DNA of 64,000 bases. Source: Actinobacteria bacterium OV320 (GTDB lineage: Bacteria; Actinomycetota; Actinomycetes; Streptomycetales; Streptomycetaceae). Each line of letters starts with the position of its first letter. The first letter of the stretch is position 1. The position numbers were made by a program, and so were the translations under genes. The notes under the pieces were generated by a model, which was not told the DNA's origin, did not search any database, and was given only the letters and a program-made list of their open reading frames with translations. Shown here piece by piece: positions 43,025 through 51,446 of this stretch. The DNA is taken from assembly GCA_001298545.1 (NCBI GenBank), contig LJCX01000029.1, forward strand, positions 248,001-312,000. Reading direction: 5' to 3'.

Positions 43025-43073
43025 GCTGTGAACGCCGCTTGATGGCCCACGTCAAGCAGTGTTCGTAGACCTT
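43025..43073. repeat. palindromic repeat, copy C (diverged)
   Basis: CTGTGAACGCCGCTTGATGG, centre, then CACGTCAAGCAGTGTTCGTAG-type right arm with several mismatches. It lies 38 bases upstream of the start of the 42319 gene. A reading-frame fragment (43067-43235) begins at its right edge. Confidence 0.8.
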
Positions 43074-43277
43074 GTTGGTGTGCCGCGGTCGTCCCGTCGA
43101 TCTGCCGAGCGGGATGCGCGCGAGCTGGAGCGCTGGGTTGCAGCGGGAGACCTGCACGGCGCGAGCTGGGTCAGCTGGTCCGAGCTTGCTTCGTTGGATC
43201 TCGCGACACCATCAGTGTCCGTACGCCCACGCCTGAAAGGATCCGGCCGGTGCCGGACAGGACGGTTTGTGGAATCC

Positions 43278-43853
43278 ATGACGGAAGAGGAGTCGCGCCA
43301 GAGGCAGCGGGCGCGCTTCGAAAGACTGGCGCACGTGGTGGTGGAACCGTTGCACCGGTATCTGCTGCGACGGACGAGCGCCGACATGGTCGACGACATC
43401 CTGGCGGAGGCGATGCTGGTGCTGTGGCGCCGTATTGACGACGTCCCCGGCCTCGGGTCGGCGCCGGCTCCCCTGCCCGACCCCGATGACGTGCTGCCGT
43501 GGTGCTACGGGGTGGCGCGGGGCTGCCTGGCGAATGCCCGGCGTGCCGACGGGCGCCGGCTCCGGCTGGTTGAGCGGTTGATCCGGACGCAGGAGCAGCA
43601 GCCGGCCGGGGTCGCCGACCACAGCGATCTGCACGCCGCGCTCGCCGCCCTCGGGGCACTGGACCGTGAGGTGGTGCGGCTGTGGGCGTGGGAGGGGCTG
43701 GCGCTCCGGCAGATCGCGGAGGCGACCGGTCTGACGTCCAACGCCGTGAGTATCCGGCTGCACCGGGCGAAAAAGAAACTCGCCGAGCAGCTGAGGCGAA
43801 AGCAGGGCGAACCGTCCGGACACAAGAGAGATGAAGGAAGGAGCGGTCAGTGA
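43278..43853 (+). CDS. ECF-type RNA polymerase sigma factor
   Basis: A 191-residue sigma factor. Region 2 is at about 14-80 (LHRYLLRRTSADMVDDILAEAMLVLWRR and LPWCYGVARGCLANARR). Region 4 is at about 120-175 (LGALDREVVRLWAWEGLALRQIAEA and SNAVSIRLHRAKKKLAEQL). The spacing is that of extracytoplasmic-function sigma factors. The start is ATG 43278. The in-frame extension back to 43059 is unrelated debris. Its stop overlaps the start of the next gene by 4 bp, the arrangement of sigma/anti-sigma pairs. Confidence 0.9.
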   Translation: MTEEESRQRQRARFERLAHVVVEPLHRYLLRRTSADMVDDILAEAMLVLWRRIDDVPGLGSAPAPLPDPDDVLPWCYGVARGCLANARRADGRRLRLVERLIRTQEQQPAGVADHSDLHAALAALGALDREVVRLWAWEGLALRQIAEATGLTSNAVSIRLHRAKKKLAEQLRRKQGEPSGHKRDEGRSGQ

Positions 43854-44458
43854 ATGACGACGAGTTGCTGGCCCGGCTGAAGTCCGCGGACCCGGCGCTG
43901 ACCCCACATGCTCCGCCGCCCGGCATCGACCGACTTGTGGAGGACATCTTGAACACCGACACCGACACCGCGCTCCGGACCGGCAATTCGGTCCCCTCGA
44001 CGACCGCTGCGCGACGGAGCCGCCGTCAGCTCCTCGGACTCGCGGCGGCTGCCGGTCTGCTTCTGCTCGGCGGCGGCATCGCCGCAGGAGTCATGGCGAA
44101 CGACGGCGGGCACTCGGCCTCGACCGGCCCACTGACACTCACCACCCACAGCGGCTTCGGCACCCAGAAGTGTGTGGCACCCAGCCCCGACACCCTGCGT
44201 GGGTACCCGACCCTCTTCGTGGGAACGGTCACCTCCATCAAGGGTTCCACGGTCACCTTCCGCGTCGACCACTGGTTGAAGGGCGGCGACACGGAGACGG
44301 TCGTGCTCGACAGCGACGCGAGCCGGCCGGAGGCGCTGACGTTCTCGGAAGGTGAGCGCTACATCGTGGCCGCTGAGAACGGCGTCGTCCCGGTGTGCGG
44401 TGCGAACGGGGCCTCGGACGAGATCGTCGGTGAGTTCCGCCAGGCATTCGGGAAGTAG
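43850..44458 (+). CDS. membrane-anchored partner of the ECF sigma factor (candidate anti-sigma)
   Basis: A 202-residue protein. The short cytoplasmic part (NDDELLARLKSADPA, then IDRLVEDILNTD) has a pattern common in actinobacterial ECF-linked proteins. One transmembrane helix lies at about 60-83 (LLGLAAAAGLLLLGGGIAAGV). An extracellular domain with two cysteines (TQKCVAPS and VPVCGANG) follows, with a possible OB-like barrel VGTVTSIKGSTVTFRVDHWLKGG. There is no zinc-binding HxxxCxxC. The start is GTG 43850 overlapping the sigma stop. Anti-sigma role is inferred from position. Confidence 0.75.
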   Translation: MNDDELLARLKSADPALTPHAPPPGIDRLVEDILNTDTDTALRTGNSVPSTTAARRSRRQLLGLAAAAGLLLLGGGIAAGVMANDGGHSASTGPLTLTTHSGFGTQKCVAPSPDTLRGYPTLFVGTVTSIKGSTVTFRVDHWLKGGDTETVVLDSDASRPEALTFSEGERYIVAAENGVVPVCGANGASDEIVGEFRQAFGK

Positions 44459-44655
44459 CGGAAACCAGCTGCACGGACGGTCCGAGCCCACCGACGGCCG
44501 CGGTGGGCTCGGGCCCGTTCGGGAAGTCGGCGCTTCTCTTGCCATGACCGTGTGCGCGCCGCGATGGTCCGTTCACAACCCGTTGGGTCAGGGCGCGCGC
44601 CGCACGCCTTTCTGCGCCCGTCCCTGAGGGCGTCCGGCACTGGCGCGGTCGTGGC

Positions 44656-45228
44656 TCAGGAGGTGGCGTTCCAGGAGTGTGCGACGTCGATGACCACGCG
44701 ATCATCCAGCTGCGTCACCCGGAACGGCAGCCGCTCACGCACGCCGACCCCGATCAGCGCATCATCCTCAGGGGCATCGACGTAGCGAGTGTCCTTGAAC
44801 GTCTGGTAGCCCGTGATGTCCACTCCGGGCAGCGGTTGCCCGTGCTGCCCCGGGTAGGACTGCGAGCCGGTCGACGGGTCGAAGTTCGGGCCCACGGAGA
44901 TCTGGAGGATCGCCCCGCCGTCGACGGGGATCTCCCCCGTGCCGGGCGTGGTCAGCTTGTCGACGTACTTGACGCGGTAGCCGATCGACCCCGCCGCCGA
45001 ACCCTTGAAGTCGAGGACCATGCGGTCGAAGCACTCGTACTGAGCGGTCCCGATGTTCACCAGCGGGGGCTTGTAGTCCTCCGTCGGCGACACGTGCTTC
45101 TCGAGGCTCCCCCACCCGGTCTCACACACTGCCGACGCACCGGTGTCGGCCTGTGCTGTCCCCACCGTTCCTGCGATCCCGGCTCCCGCCAGCATGAGAA
45201 CTGTCAGTGTGGTTCCGAGTCGTCGCAT
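44656..45228 (-). CDS. secreted AMIN-like domain protein
   Basis: A 190-residue exported protein. The signal peptide MRRLGTTLTVLMLAGAG leads to cleavage near AQADTG. The mature part has ECFDRMVLDFKG, IGYRVKYVDKL and a C-terminal VGVRERLPFRVTQLDDRVVIDVAH, matching the actinobacterial AMIN-like beta domain (peptidoglycan or polysaccharide binding is presumed for the fold). Two cysteines (AVCETGW and YECFDR) may bridge. The start is ATG 45228. A perfect palindrome GTACACGTGTAC lies 22 bases upstream. Confidence 0.82.
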   Translation of the reverse strand: MRRLGTTLTVLMLAGAGIAGTVGTAQADTGASAVCETGWGSLEKHVSPTEDYKPPLVNIGTAQYECFDRMVLDFKGSAAGSIGYRVKYVDKLTTPGTGEIPVDGGAILQISVGPNFDPSTGSQSYPGQHGQPLPGVDITGYQTFKDTRYVDAPEDDALIGVGVRERLPFRVTQLDDRVVIDVAHSWNATS

Positions 45229-45250
45229 GGTTGCTGCTCCCAAAGATCGA

Positions 45251-45262
45251 GTACACGTGTAC
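45251..45262. promoter_or_regulatory. perfect 12-bp palindrome upstream of the AMIN-like gene
   Basis: GTACACGTGTAC is a possible dimeric regulator site just outside the ribosome-binding region of the 44656-45228 gene. Confidence 0.35.
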
Positions 45263-45659
45263 GGCGTCAGGGCCTGCCCACCAGAACGGGCCTCAGGAGG
45301 CCGCGGTGGTTCAGACTGGGTCCGCAATGTGATCGGACCTGGCCCGGACCATCACGAAAAGGCAACAGTCAAACGACCGAGGAAGCGCCCCCGCGCCCCC
45401 GTTGAGGTCCCGATGAGCCGGTTTCAGTACCTCGCCTCATCGGCCAGGAAGGCGCTCGGGCTGTTGCGGAGCATGGGGCTGCCCTGTTCGGCGCGGACTT
45501 GCCGGGTACGTCCACGCCTGCCACACCTTCTCTGCGGGTGCATCGAGTGTCCGGCTCAGCTTGTAGCTCCAGACGCCCGCGGGCGCGGAAACTCATCGCT
45601 CGGCCGGGGCTCCCATGGCCCATCACCAGAAGAACACGGTGATGAGGGTGAGCGGTGGG
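45263..45659. other. intergenic region between the AMIN-like and DUF4291 genes
   Basis: About 400 bases downstream of the DUF4291 gene and upstream of the AMIN-like gene, both on the minus strand. No supported gene and no strong hairpin. Confidence 0.5.
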
Positions 45660-46253
45660 CTAGCGCCGCAGGTGGGCCAGCTCCTCCTCCGCGACCGGAT
45701 ACGGCCGCTCCTCCGGCAACAGCTCGGTCGCACGGCCGAGTTCACCGGCCCGCACCTGCGCGTGCACTTCTCTCACCAGCGGCGTCACGTCCTCGATCCC
45801 GACGATCCACTCGTCGGCGTACCGCACGGTCGCCTCGCCCGCGAGCCCCAGCTGAAGAGACCGGTACGGAAGGGCGTTGAAGTGCAGGTCCCGCTCTGGA
45901 TCCCACTGCACCCGCGCCGGAGCCTGCTTCAACTGCCGCTTCCACTCGGCCTGGTCAGCATGCAGTTCCGGCACATAGTGCGACAGACACGCATGCCGCA
46001 GCGCCCACTCGAATCCCTCCCGGCTGATCTCCACGGCCAGTACGGTCTCCTGACCCTCCTTCAAGCCCCAACCGCAGCGGTACATCATCCACATGAAGCT
46101 GGGCTTGATCCATGTCATCCGGTCCCGCTTCCACGCGGCGGGGAAACGGCCGTCGCGGACGGCGGGCAGGCCGATTTCCGGGGAGTACGCCTGGTAGACG
46201 GTGATCGTGGATTCCGAGTGGGTCGCACGGATCCTGTGTTGCGGTTCTTCCAT
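45660..46253 (-). CDS. DUF4291 domain-containing protein
   Basis: A 197-residue cytosolic protein of a widespread uncharacterised family. Landmark segments are TITVYQAYSPEIGLPAV near 16-32, WKRDRMTWIKPSFMWMMYRCGW near 41-62, and VQWDPERDLHFNALPYRSLQLGL near 113-135. Length and motif order match the family. The start is ATG 46253. A truncated, amber-interrupted copy of its 5' end and upstream region lies at 39781-40000, so this gene has been partly duplicated within the accessory region. Confidence 0.9.
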   Translation of the reverse strand: MEEPQHRIRATHSESTITVYQAYSPEIGLPAVRDGRFPAAWKRDRMTWIKPSFMWMMYRCGWGLKEGQETVLAVEISREGFEWALRHACLSHYVPELHADQAEWKRQLKQAPARVQWDPERDLHFNALPYRSLQLGLAGEATVRYADEWIVGIEDVTPLVREVHAQVRAGELGRATELLPEERPYPVAEEELAHLRR

Positions 46254-46362
46254 GGCGTCCAGCGTGGGGTCGGCCGGTTCAGGCGGCCACTGATTTTCGA
46301 CTGCCGTTCGCCGCGACCGGGAGCGCCGACGGCACCGTGCCCCTACTTGCTCCTACATGCCC

Positions 46363-47079
46363 CTACTTGCCCGTGGCCCCCGGCGCTGGAGCGATACCCG
46401 TCGGGCACGACGCCCCCCAGTTCGTCTCCAAGGGGTCACCCAACTCGACACCCGTCCCGCCGATCCCGCAGTACCCGCCCGGGTTTTTGGCGAGGTACTG
46501 CTGGTGGTGGGTCTCGGCCGGGTAGAACGGGCGGTTCGCGGCCGGGAGGATCTCTGTGGTGATCGGGCCGTGGCCCGCGGTGGCGAGGGCCCGTCGGTAC
46601 GACGTGCGGGAGGACTCGGCTGTTGTCGCCTGGGCCGGGGAGTGGGTGTAGATCGCGGAGCGGTACTGGGTGCCGACGTCGTTGCCCTGGCGGAAGCCCT
46701 GGGTGGGGTCGTGGGCCTCCCAGAACGTCTTCAGGAGGCGCTCGTACGAGATCACCGCCGGGTCGAAGACCACGCGGACGACCTCCGTGTGGGCGGTCAG
46801 GCCCGAGCAGACCTCCTCGTAGGTGGGGTACTCGGTGTGGCCGCCCTGGTAGCCGACCACGGTTGTCCACACACCTGCCGGCAGCTGCCAGAACGTGCGC
46901 TCCGCGCCCCAGAAGCAGCCCAGGCCGAAGTCGGCGACCTCGAGGCCCTCGGGGTAGGGGCCGAGGAGCCGGTTGCCGAGGACGGTGTGGCGGTCGAGGA
47001 CGGAGTACACCGGTGCCGGACGGCCTTGCAGAGCCTGCTCGGGCGTCAGGATCCGGGGTGTGTGGCTGTGCGGGAGCAT
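46363..47079 (-). CDS. msrA: peptide-methionine (S)-S-oxide reductase
   Basis: Repairs methionine S-sulfoxide in proteins using thioredoxin. The 238 residues have catalytic GCFWGAER (cysteine about 55), GYQGGHTEYPTYEEVCSG, DPTQGFRQGNDVGTQYRSAIY and resolving cysteines near the end. The tail is odd: between GYCGIGGTGV and the final SCPTG there is an extra segment ELGDPLETNWGA. In the homologues I remember, the two motifs are adjacent. The start is ATG 47079. It is preceded by a C-rich repeat desert. Confidence 0.94.
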   Translation of the reverse strand: MLPHSHTPRILTPEQALQGRPAPVYSVLDRHTVLGNRLLGPYPEGLEVADFGLGCFWGAERTFWQLPAGVWTTVVGYQGGHTEYPTYEEVCSGLTAHTEVVRVVFDPAVISYERLLKTFWEAHDPTQGFRQGNDVGTQYRSAIYTHSPAQATTAESSRTSYRRALATAGHGPITTEILPAANRPFYPAETHHQQYLAKNPGGYCGIGGTGVELGDPLETNWGASCPTGIAPAPGATGK

Positions 47080-47418
47080 GCGGTCTCCAGGGGCGTTGAG
47101 GGTCCGTGCGGGTCAACATGCACACGGCCCATCGGATTCCGGCCCGCCTCAGCCCCTCCTGCCCAAGCCCCCTCGGCCCCTCCCGGCTCGGCCCCTCCCG
47201 CCTCGGCCCTCCTGCCTGCCGCAGCTCTGTTGCCTCGGCTGCCCGCCCCGGCTGCGTGCCTCAGCTCCGCGCGGCTGCCGCCCCGGCTTCGACTGCTTGC
47301 CTCGGCTGCCCGCCCGGCTCCGTGCCTCGGCTGCCCGCCTCGCCGGCCGCCCCGCGTCCCGGACGGTTCGCCCGGTCGCTGCGGAATGGCCGGGGTCAGC
47401 GGGGCAGTGTGGCCCGGG
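47080..47418. other. pyrimidine-rich repeat desert between msrA and the 47419 gene
   Basis: The + strand is C/T-rich. The 17-mer TGCCTCGGCTGCCCGCC occurs three times (47231-47247, 47298-47314 and 47323-47339), and shorter CCCTCCCGGCTCGGCC-type units fill 47140-47220. No gene. On the transcribed minus strand this is G-rich, like the 1.3-kb desert on its own sense strand. Confidence 0.65.
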
Positions 47419-48537
47419 TCAGTGCGGCAGGGTCGCCGGGCTGCCGCCGTTCGCCTCGTAGCCCGCCACCGCCAGTGCCCGGTAGACCGCGAATTCGCCG
47501 GCCGGGTCGGGGGAGAGGGTCCACGGGAGGGCGCCCACATGGCCGTCCACGTGTATGAGCTGGTTCATCGCCTCCGACCAGCGTTCGGCGCGCACCAGGA
47601 AGAAGATCAGCAGGTGACGGACGTGCGCCAGCATCGGATCGTCGGGACGGGCCGCGTGCACCGCGAACAGGGCGCCGTGCATCGCCTTCGTCACGACCTC
47701 GCTCTGGTAGAAGCTGCTCACCAGGTTCACCTCGGGGAGGTGCTCGAAGACCGCGAACAGCGGCATGGCCGCGAGGAGGGAGCCCTGGGGGGCTCGCGCG
47801 GCCGCGGCCTCCGTGAACGTGTTCGCCAGTTCGCGCGAGCCGTGCCACTTCTCGCACCAGTAGTGCAGGGCAGCCAGGTGCGCTCCCATGTGCGCCGGGG
47901 CGCGGTCCAGGATCTTCAGCCAGAGCTGCTCGAACTCCTTCTGCTCGTACTGGAGCCCGCGGGCCACCGACAACTCGACGATGTACGGGATCGGGTCACC
48001 GGGGGAGAGCAGCGCCGCCTGACCGCAGGCGTCCTTCGCCTCCTCCATGATGATCCGGAAGTCGTCCGTGCCCCGCGTCGACGTCCGCCACGCCTGCTGC
48101 ACCAGGAACTCGGCGTGCACCGCCGCGCCGCCCGCGTCCTTCGGCGCCTCCGTGCGCCACACCCGCAGCCACTGCCCGCCCGGCGTCTCGCTGACCCCGC
48201 CCGGCCGCTGCTGGAGCTCCAGTGCCGCCGCGCCCGCGAAGGCCTGCACGCGCTGCCAGCGCAGCTCGCCCGCCGTCTCCGTGCCGGCCAGCAGCTGCTG
48301 TGCGGCCCGGTAGTCCTGCGTGTGCTGCACCACGTCCAGGACGTCCAGCAGGTCCTGGTCGGGGCCGGGCATGCGGATGTCCAGTTCCTCCGTGCGCACG
48401 AACCCGTAGGTCTCGGGGTCCGCGGCGTCCGGGTGGCCCGCCGGGACCTGCTCGACCATGCCGCGCCTGCGCCGCAGGAACGGCAGCAGCACGAAGCTGA
48501 TCATGAGCACCGCCATCAGGACGAACAGAATCTCCAT
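47419..48537 (-). CDS. conserved membrane-anchored hypothetical protein
   Basis: A 372-residue protein with one N-terminal transmembrane helix (residues 2-22, ILFVLMAVLMISFVLLPFL) followed by RRRR. A large helical cytoplasmic domain follows, with repeating motifs such as YRAAQQLLAGTE, AHMGAHLAALHYWCEKWHGSRELA and RHLLIFFLVRAERWSEAMNQLIH that look like irregular TPRs. I recognise it as a conserved Streptomyces protein upstream of metB, function unknown. The start is ATG 48537, divergent from metB. Confidence 0.78.
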   Translation of the reverse strand: MEILFVLMAVLMISFVLLPFLRRRRGMVEQVPAGHPDAADPETYGFVRTEELDIRMPGPDQDLLDVLDVVQHTQDYRAAQQLLAGTETAGELRWQRVQAFAGAAALELQQRPGGVSETPGGQWLRVWRTEAPKDAGGAAVHAEFLVQQAWRTSTRGTDDFRIIMEEAKDACGQAALLSPGDPIPYIVELSVARGLQYEQKEFEQLWLKILDRAPAHMGAHLAALHYWCEKWHGSRELANTFTEAAAARAPQGSLLAAMPLFAVFEHLPEVNLVSSFYQSEVVTKAMHGALFAVHAARPDDPMLAHVRHLLIFFLVRAERWSEAMNQLIHVDGHVGALPWTLSPDPAGEFAVYRALAVAGYEANGGSPATLPH

Positions 48538-48690
48538 GTCTCAAGCGAACCAGACCGCGCCGACAATTGGCCAACCCACCCCCACACCTGTGGAAAAACC
48601 TCGGAGGAGGGCCGTCCCGCGCCGTCCGCCCCCGCCCGCGCGCTCCCGCCGTCCCGCAGCAGGCCCGCGAGCGGACTACGCTCGGTCCTC

Positions 48691-49845
48691 ATGAGCGACA
48701 GGCACATCAGTCAGCACTTCGAGACCCTCGCGATCCACGCGGGCAACACCGCCGATCCCCTCACCGGCGCGGTGGTCCCGCCGATCTACCAGGTCTCGAC
48801 CTACAAGCAGGACGGCGTCGGCGGTCTGCGCGGCGGCTACGAGTACAGCCGCAGCGCCAACCCGACCAGGACCGCCCTGGAGGAGAACCTCGCCGCCCTC
48901 GAAGGCGGCCGCCGAGGTCTCGCGTTCGCTTCCGGACTGGCGGCCGAGGACTGCCTGTTGCGTACGCTGCTCAGCCCCGGTGACCACGTGGTGATCCCGA
49001 ACGACGCCTACGGCGGCACGTTCCGGCTCTTCGCGAAGGTCGTCGCCCGCTGGGGTGTGGAGTGGTCGGTCGCCGACACCGGCGACGCCGCCGCCGTGCG
49101 GGCCGCGATCACCCCGAAGACCAAGGCCGTGTGGGTGGAGACCCCCTCCAACCCGCTCCTCGGCATCACCGACATCGCCGCCGTCGCGCAGGTCGCCCGG
49201 GAGGCGGGCGCGCGTCTCGTCGTCGACAACACCTTCGCCACGCCGTACCTTCAGCAGCCCCTGTCGCTCGGCGCGGACGTCGTGGTGCACTCCCTGACCA
49301 AGTACATGGGCGGTCACTCGGACGTCGTCGGCGGCGCGCTGGTCACCGGCGACGCGGAGCTGGGCGAGGAGCTGGCGTACCACCAGAACGCGATGGGCGC
49401 GGTCGCCGGGCCGTTCGATTCCTGGCTGGTGCTGCGCGGCGCCAAGACGCTGTCGGTGCGCATGGACCGGCACAGCGAGAACGCCACCAAGGTCGCCGAC
49501 ATGCTGACCCGGCACGCGCGTGTGACGAACGTGCTGTACCCGGGTCTGCCCGACCACCCCGGTCACGAGGTCGCGGCCAAGCAGATGCGGGCGTTCGGCG
49601 GCATGGTCTCCTTCCAGGTCGCCGGTGGCGAGGAGGCGGCCGTCGAGGTGTGCAACCGCGCCAAGGTGTTCACCCTCGGCGAGTCGCTGGGCGGCGTCGA
49701 GTCCCTGATCGAGCACCCGGGGCGCATGACGCACGCGTCCGTGGTCGGCTCGGCGCTGGAGGTCCCCGGCGATCTCGTCCGGCTCTCCGTCGGCATCGAG
49801 AACATCGACGACCTTCTCGCCGACCTGCAGCAGGCTCTCGGCTAG
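48691..49845 (+). CDS. metB: cystathionine gamma-synthase
   Basis: PLP enzyme joining cysteine to an activated homoserine in methionine synthesis (or lyase in reverse transsulfuration). The 384 residues carry the Cys/Met-metabolism signature: YEYSRSANPTRTALE near 50-64, FASGLAAEDCLL near 79, VETPSNPLLGITDI near 149, DNTFATPYLQQP near 179-190 and PLP lysine 204 in VHSLTKYMGGHSD. GGVESLIEHPGRMTHAS favours gamma-synthase/lyase over O-acetylhomoserine sulfhydrylase. The start is ATG 48691; the frame upstream is not coding. The gap of 153 bases to the divergent gene holds its promoter. Confidence 0.93.
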   Translation: MSDRHISQHFETLAIHAGNTADPLTGAVVPPIYQVSTYKQDGVGGLRGGYEYSRSANPTRTALEENLAALEGGRRGLAFASGLAAEDCLLRTLLSPGDHVVIPNDAYGGTFRLFAKVVARWGVEWSVADTGDAAAVRAAITPKTKAVWVETPSNPLLGITDIAAVAQVAREAGARLVVDNTFATPYLQQPLSLGADVVVHSLTKYMGGHSDVVGGALVTGDAELGEELAYHQNAMGAVAGPFDSWLVLRGAKTLSVRMDRHSENATKVADMLTRHARVTNVLYPGLPDHPGHEVAAKQMRAFGGMVSFQVAGGEEAAVEVCNRAKVFTLGESLGGVESLIEHPGRMTHASVVGSALEVPGDLVRLSVGIENIDDLLADLQQALG

Positions 49846-49882
49846 ACGGCCTTCCGCCGGAGCCTTCCGCCGGTCTTCGGGG

Positions 49883-50131
49883 TCACCAGCCGGTCAGCGG
49901 TGGAGTCGTCTGCGACGGCGGCTCCACCCACGGCTGGGCCACCACCGCCCAGACCGTGAACGCCAGCGTGGCCGCGAGCAGCAGCAGCCACAGCAGCCGA
50001 CGGGCGAGCGTGCGGCGGCGCAGTATTCGGCCGCCCCGGCGTACGACGTCCGCGTGGAGTTCCGTCGGTACGTGCGGCGCGCTCCGCTCCATGAGCTGTC
50101 GTACGGCGGCCTCCCGCTCGGGCCGGTTCAC
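49883..50131 (-). CDS. small single-pass membrane protein, partner of the 50128 sigma-like gene
   Basis: An 82-residue protein: an amphipathic cytoplasmic half (NRPEREAAVRQLMERSAPH), basic RRGGRILRRRTLARR, one transmembrane helix at about 46-64, and a short proline-rich tail. The start is GTG 50131, overlapping the stop of the sigma-like gene by 4 bp. Position and topology suggest a negative regulator or anchor of that factor (inference). Confidence 0.72.
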   Translation of the reverse strand: MNRPEREAAVRQLMERSAPHVPTELHADVVRRGGRILRRRTLARRLLWLLLLAATLAFTVWAVVAQPWVEPPSQTTPPLTGW

Positions 50132-50640
50132 GACGCCGCCGCCTTCGCCCGGTGCACCGCGGGCGCCGGGCCCCGGGGCGGATGCAGAAGCGTCGCCGTG
50201 GCCCGGTCGCAGACCGTGCGGATCCGTTCCACCGGCAGGCCGAGCAGGGCCGCCACCTGTTCGTCGGCGACACCCTCGTAGAGCCTCAGGACCAGGACGA
50301 GACGCTCCTGGGGGGTGAGCCGTGCCAGCGGACCGACGGCGGTGAGCGGCCGGCCGCGGCCGAGGGGCAGAGCGGCGTACCGGTGCCAGGCGCCGTGGGC
50401 GAAGCGGGTGGCCAGATACTCGCGGGCCCGGTTGTAGGGGTCCTCGCCGTGCAGCCGGTCCCAGCAGGCGTACGTGTGCGCGAGGGCGAGTGTCAGCAGG
50501 CGCCGCGCGCGCGGGTTGTCGGCCGGGGCCTCCGCCGTGAGCAGTGTGGCGGCGTGCAGCAGCCGCCCGCCCGCTCCGGCGACGAACGCTTCGAACTCCC
50601 GTGCCCGGCGGGCTTCCTGGGCCGTACGCCGCTCTCGCAC
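50128..50640 (-). CDS. sigma-70-like (SigE-group/SARP-free) transcription factor
   Basis: A 170-residue protein with a weak region 2 (AREFEAFVAGAGGRLLHAATLL, then ALAHTYACWDRLHGEDPYNRAREYLATR). A clear region 4 follows: RLTPQERLVLVLRLYEGVADEQVAALLGLPVERIRTVCDRA. This matches the short SigE-family sigma factors of Streptomyces. The start is GTG 50640. It forms a two-gene unit with the overlapping small membrane protein, structurally parallel to the 43278/43850 pair. Confidence 0.8.
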   Translation of the reverse strand: MRERRTAQEARRAREFEAFVAGAGGRLLHAATLLTAEAPADNPRARRLLTLALAHTYACWDRLHGEDPYNRAREYLATRFAHGAWHRYAALPLGRGRPLTAVGPLARLTPQERLVLVLRLYEGVADEQVAALLGLPVERIRTVCDRATATLLHPPRGPAPAVHRAKAAAS

Positions 50641-50773
50641 ACCGAGCCTCCCGCCTGACGGCGTCCCCCTGGAGGGCCATATGCCCCGGTCTCATATGAG
50701 GCCAGGGGTGGGCTTTCGGTCAAGAGCCGCGCACGGCCGCCGGAAAGTCGTCGCACGCGCGCGTGCGACCGGT

Positions 50774-51301
50774 TCAGGAAGCGGTCGACGACGGCTCCGC
50801 GCCCGGTACGCCCTGGGCCGCCATACGGGTGGACAGCGCCGTGTTGAAGCGGGTGAGGAGGTCGCAGAACGTCTCGCGCTCCTCCGGCGCCCAGTCGTCC
50901 GTCAGCTCGGCCATCAACTGGCGCCGGGACGACCGTACTTCCTCGAGCCGGGACTGCCCGCGCGGGGACAGCTGGAGCACCACGGCCCGTCCGTCCTCGG
51001 GGTGCGAGGTCCGCTTGACCAGGCCGGTGTCGACGAGCGGAGCCACCTGCCGGGTGACGGTGGACGAGTCGATGCCCATGCTCGCGGCGAGTGCCTTGAC
51101 ACCCATCGGGCCTTCCTTGTCGAGGCGGTTGAGCAGCAGGTATGCGGCGCGGTCCATGGAGTTGCGTACCTGCCCGACGCCGCCGAGCCGGGTCTGTTCG
51201 GCACGGCGGGCGAACACCGCGACCTCGTGCTGCAAGGTGTCGAGAAGACCGGTGTCACCGACGGTCGTCATGTCCATCGACATTTCAGGTGTTGTGGGCA
51301 T
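50774..51301 (-). CDS. MarR family transcriptional regulator
   Basis: A 175-residue winged-helix regulator. It has an N-terminal dimerisation helix, HTH MGVKALAASMGIDSSTVTRQVAPLVDTGLV near 66-95, and the wing with conserved Asp-x-Arg: HPEDGRAVVLQLSPRG near 100-115. The C-terminal helix completes the dimer interface. The start is ATG 51301; ATG 51280 is an alternative. It is divergent from ilvA across 145 bases. Its target is unknown. Confidence 0.9.
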   Translation of the reverse strand: MPTTPEMSMDMTTVGDTGLLDTLQHEVAVFARRAEQTRLGGVGQVRNSMDRAAYLLLNRLDKEGPMGVKALAASMGIDSSTVTRQVAPLVDTGLVKRTSHPEDGRAVVLQLSPRGQSRLEEVRSSRRQLMAELTDDWAPEERETFCDLLTRFNTALSTRMAAQGVPGAEPSSTAS

Positions 51302-51446
51302 GGCCGGGGGCTCACTTCATGAAGGGGCTGCTGGAATGGGGGACAGAGTACGCGGCCGGAAGGCGGGTCGTACCGACGCTGCGGAAACCGGTCTCGGAGG
51401 TTGGTCACAGCGGTCGTGGCCGCCTGTGAACTGCGATGCTGGAGTC

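Noticed and set aside
38281..43080. An insertion sequence carrying the palindromes as terminal repeats
   Set aside because: No transposase frame or DDE-type motif lies between any pair of copies, so a named IS cannot be supported; reported as an unclassified palindrome.
46357..48690. Long in-frame extension upstream of metB
   Set aside because: It covers msrA and the 47419 gene in antisense; metB family length begins at ATG 48691.
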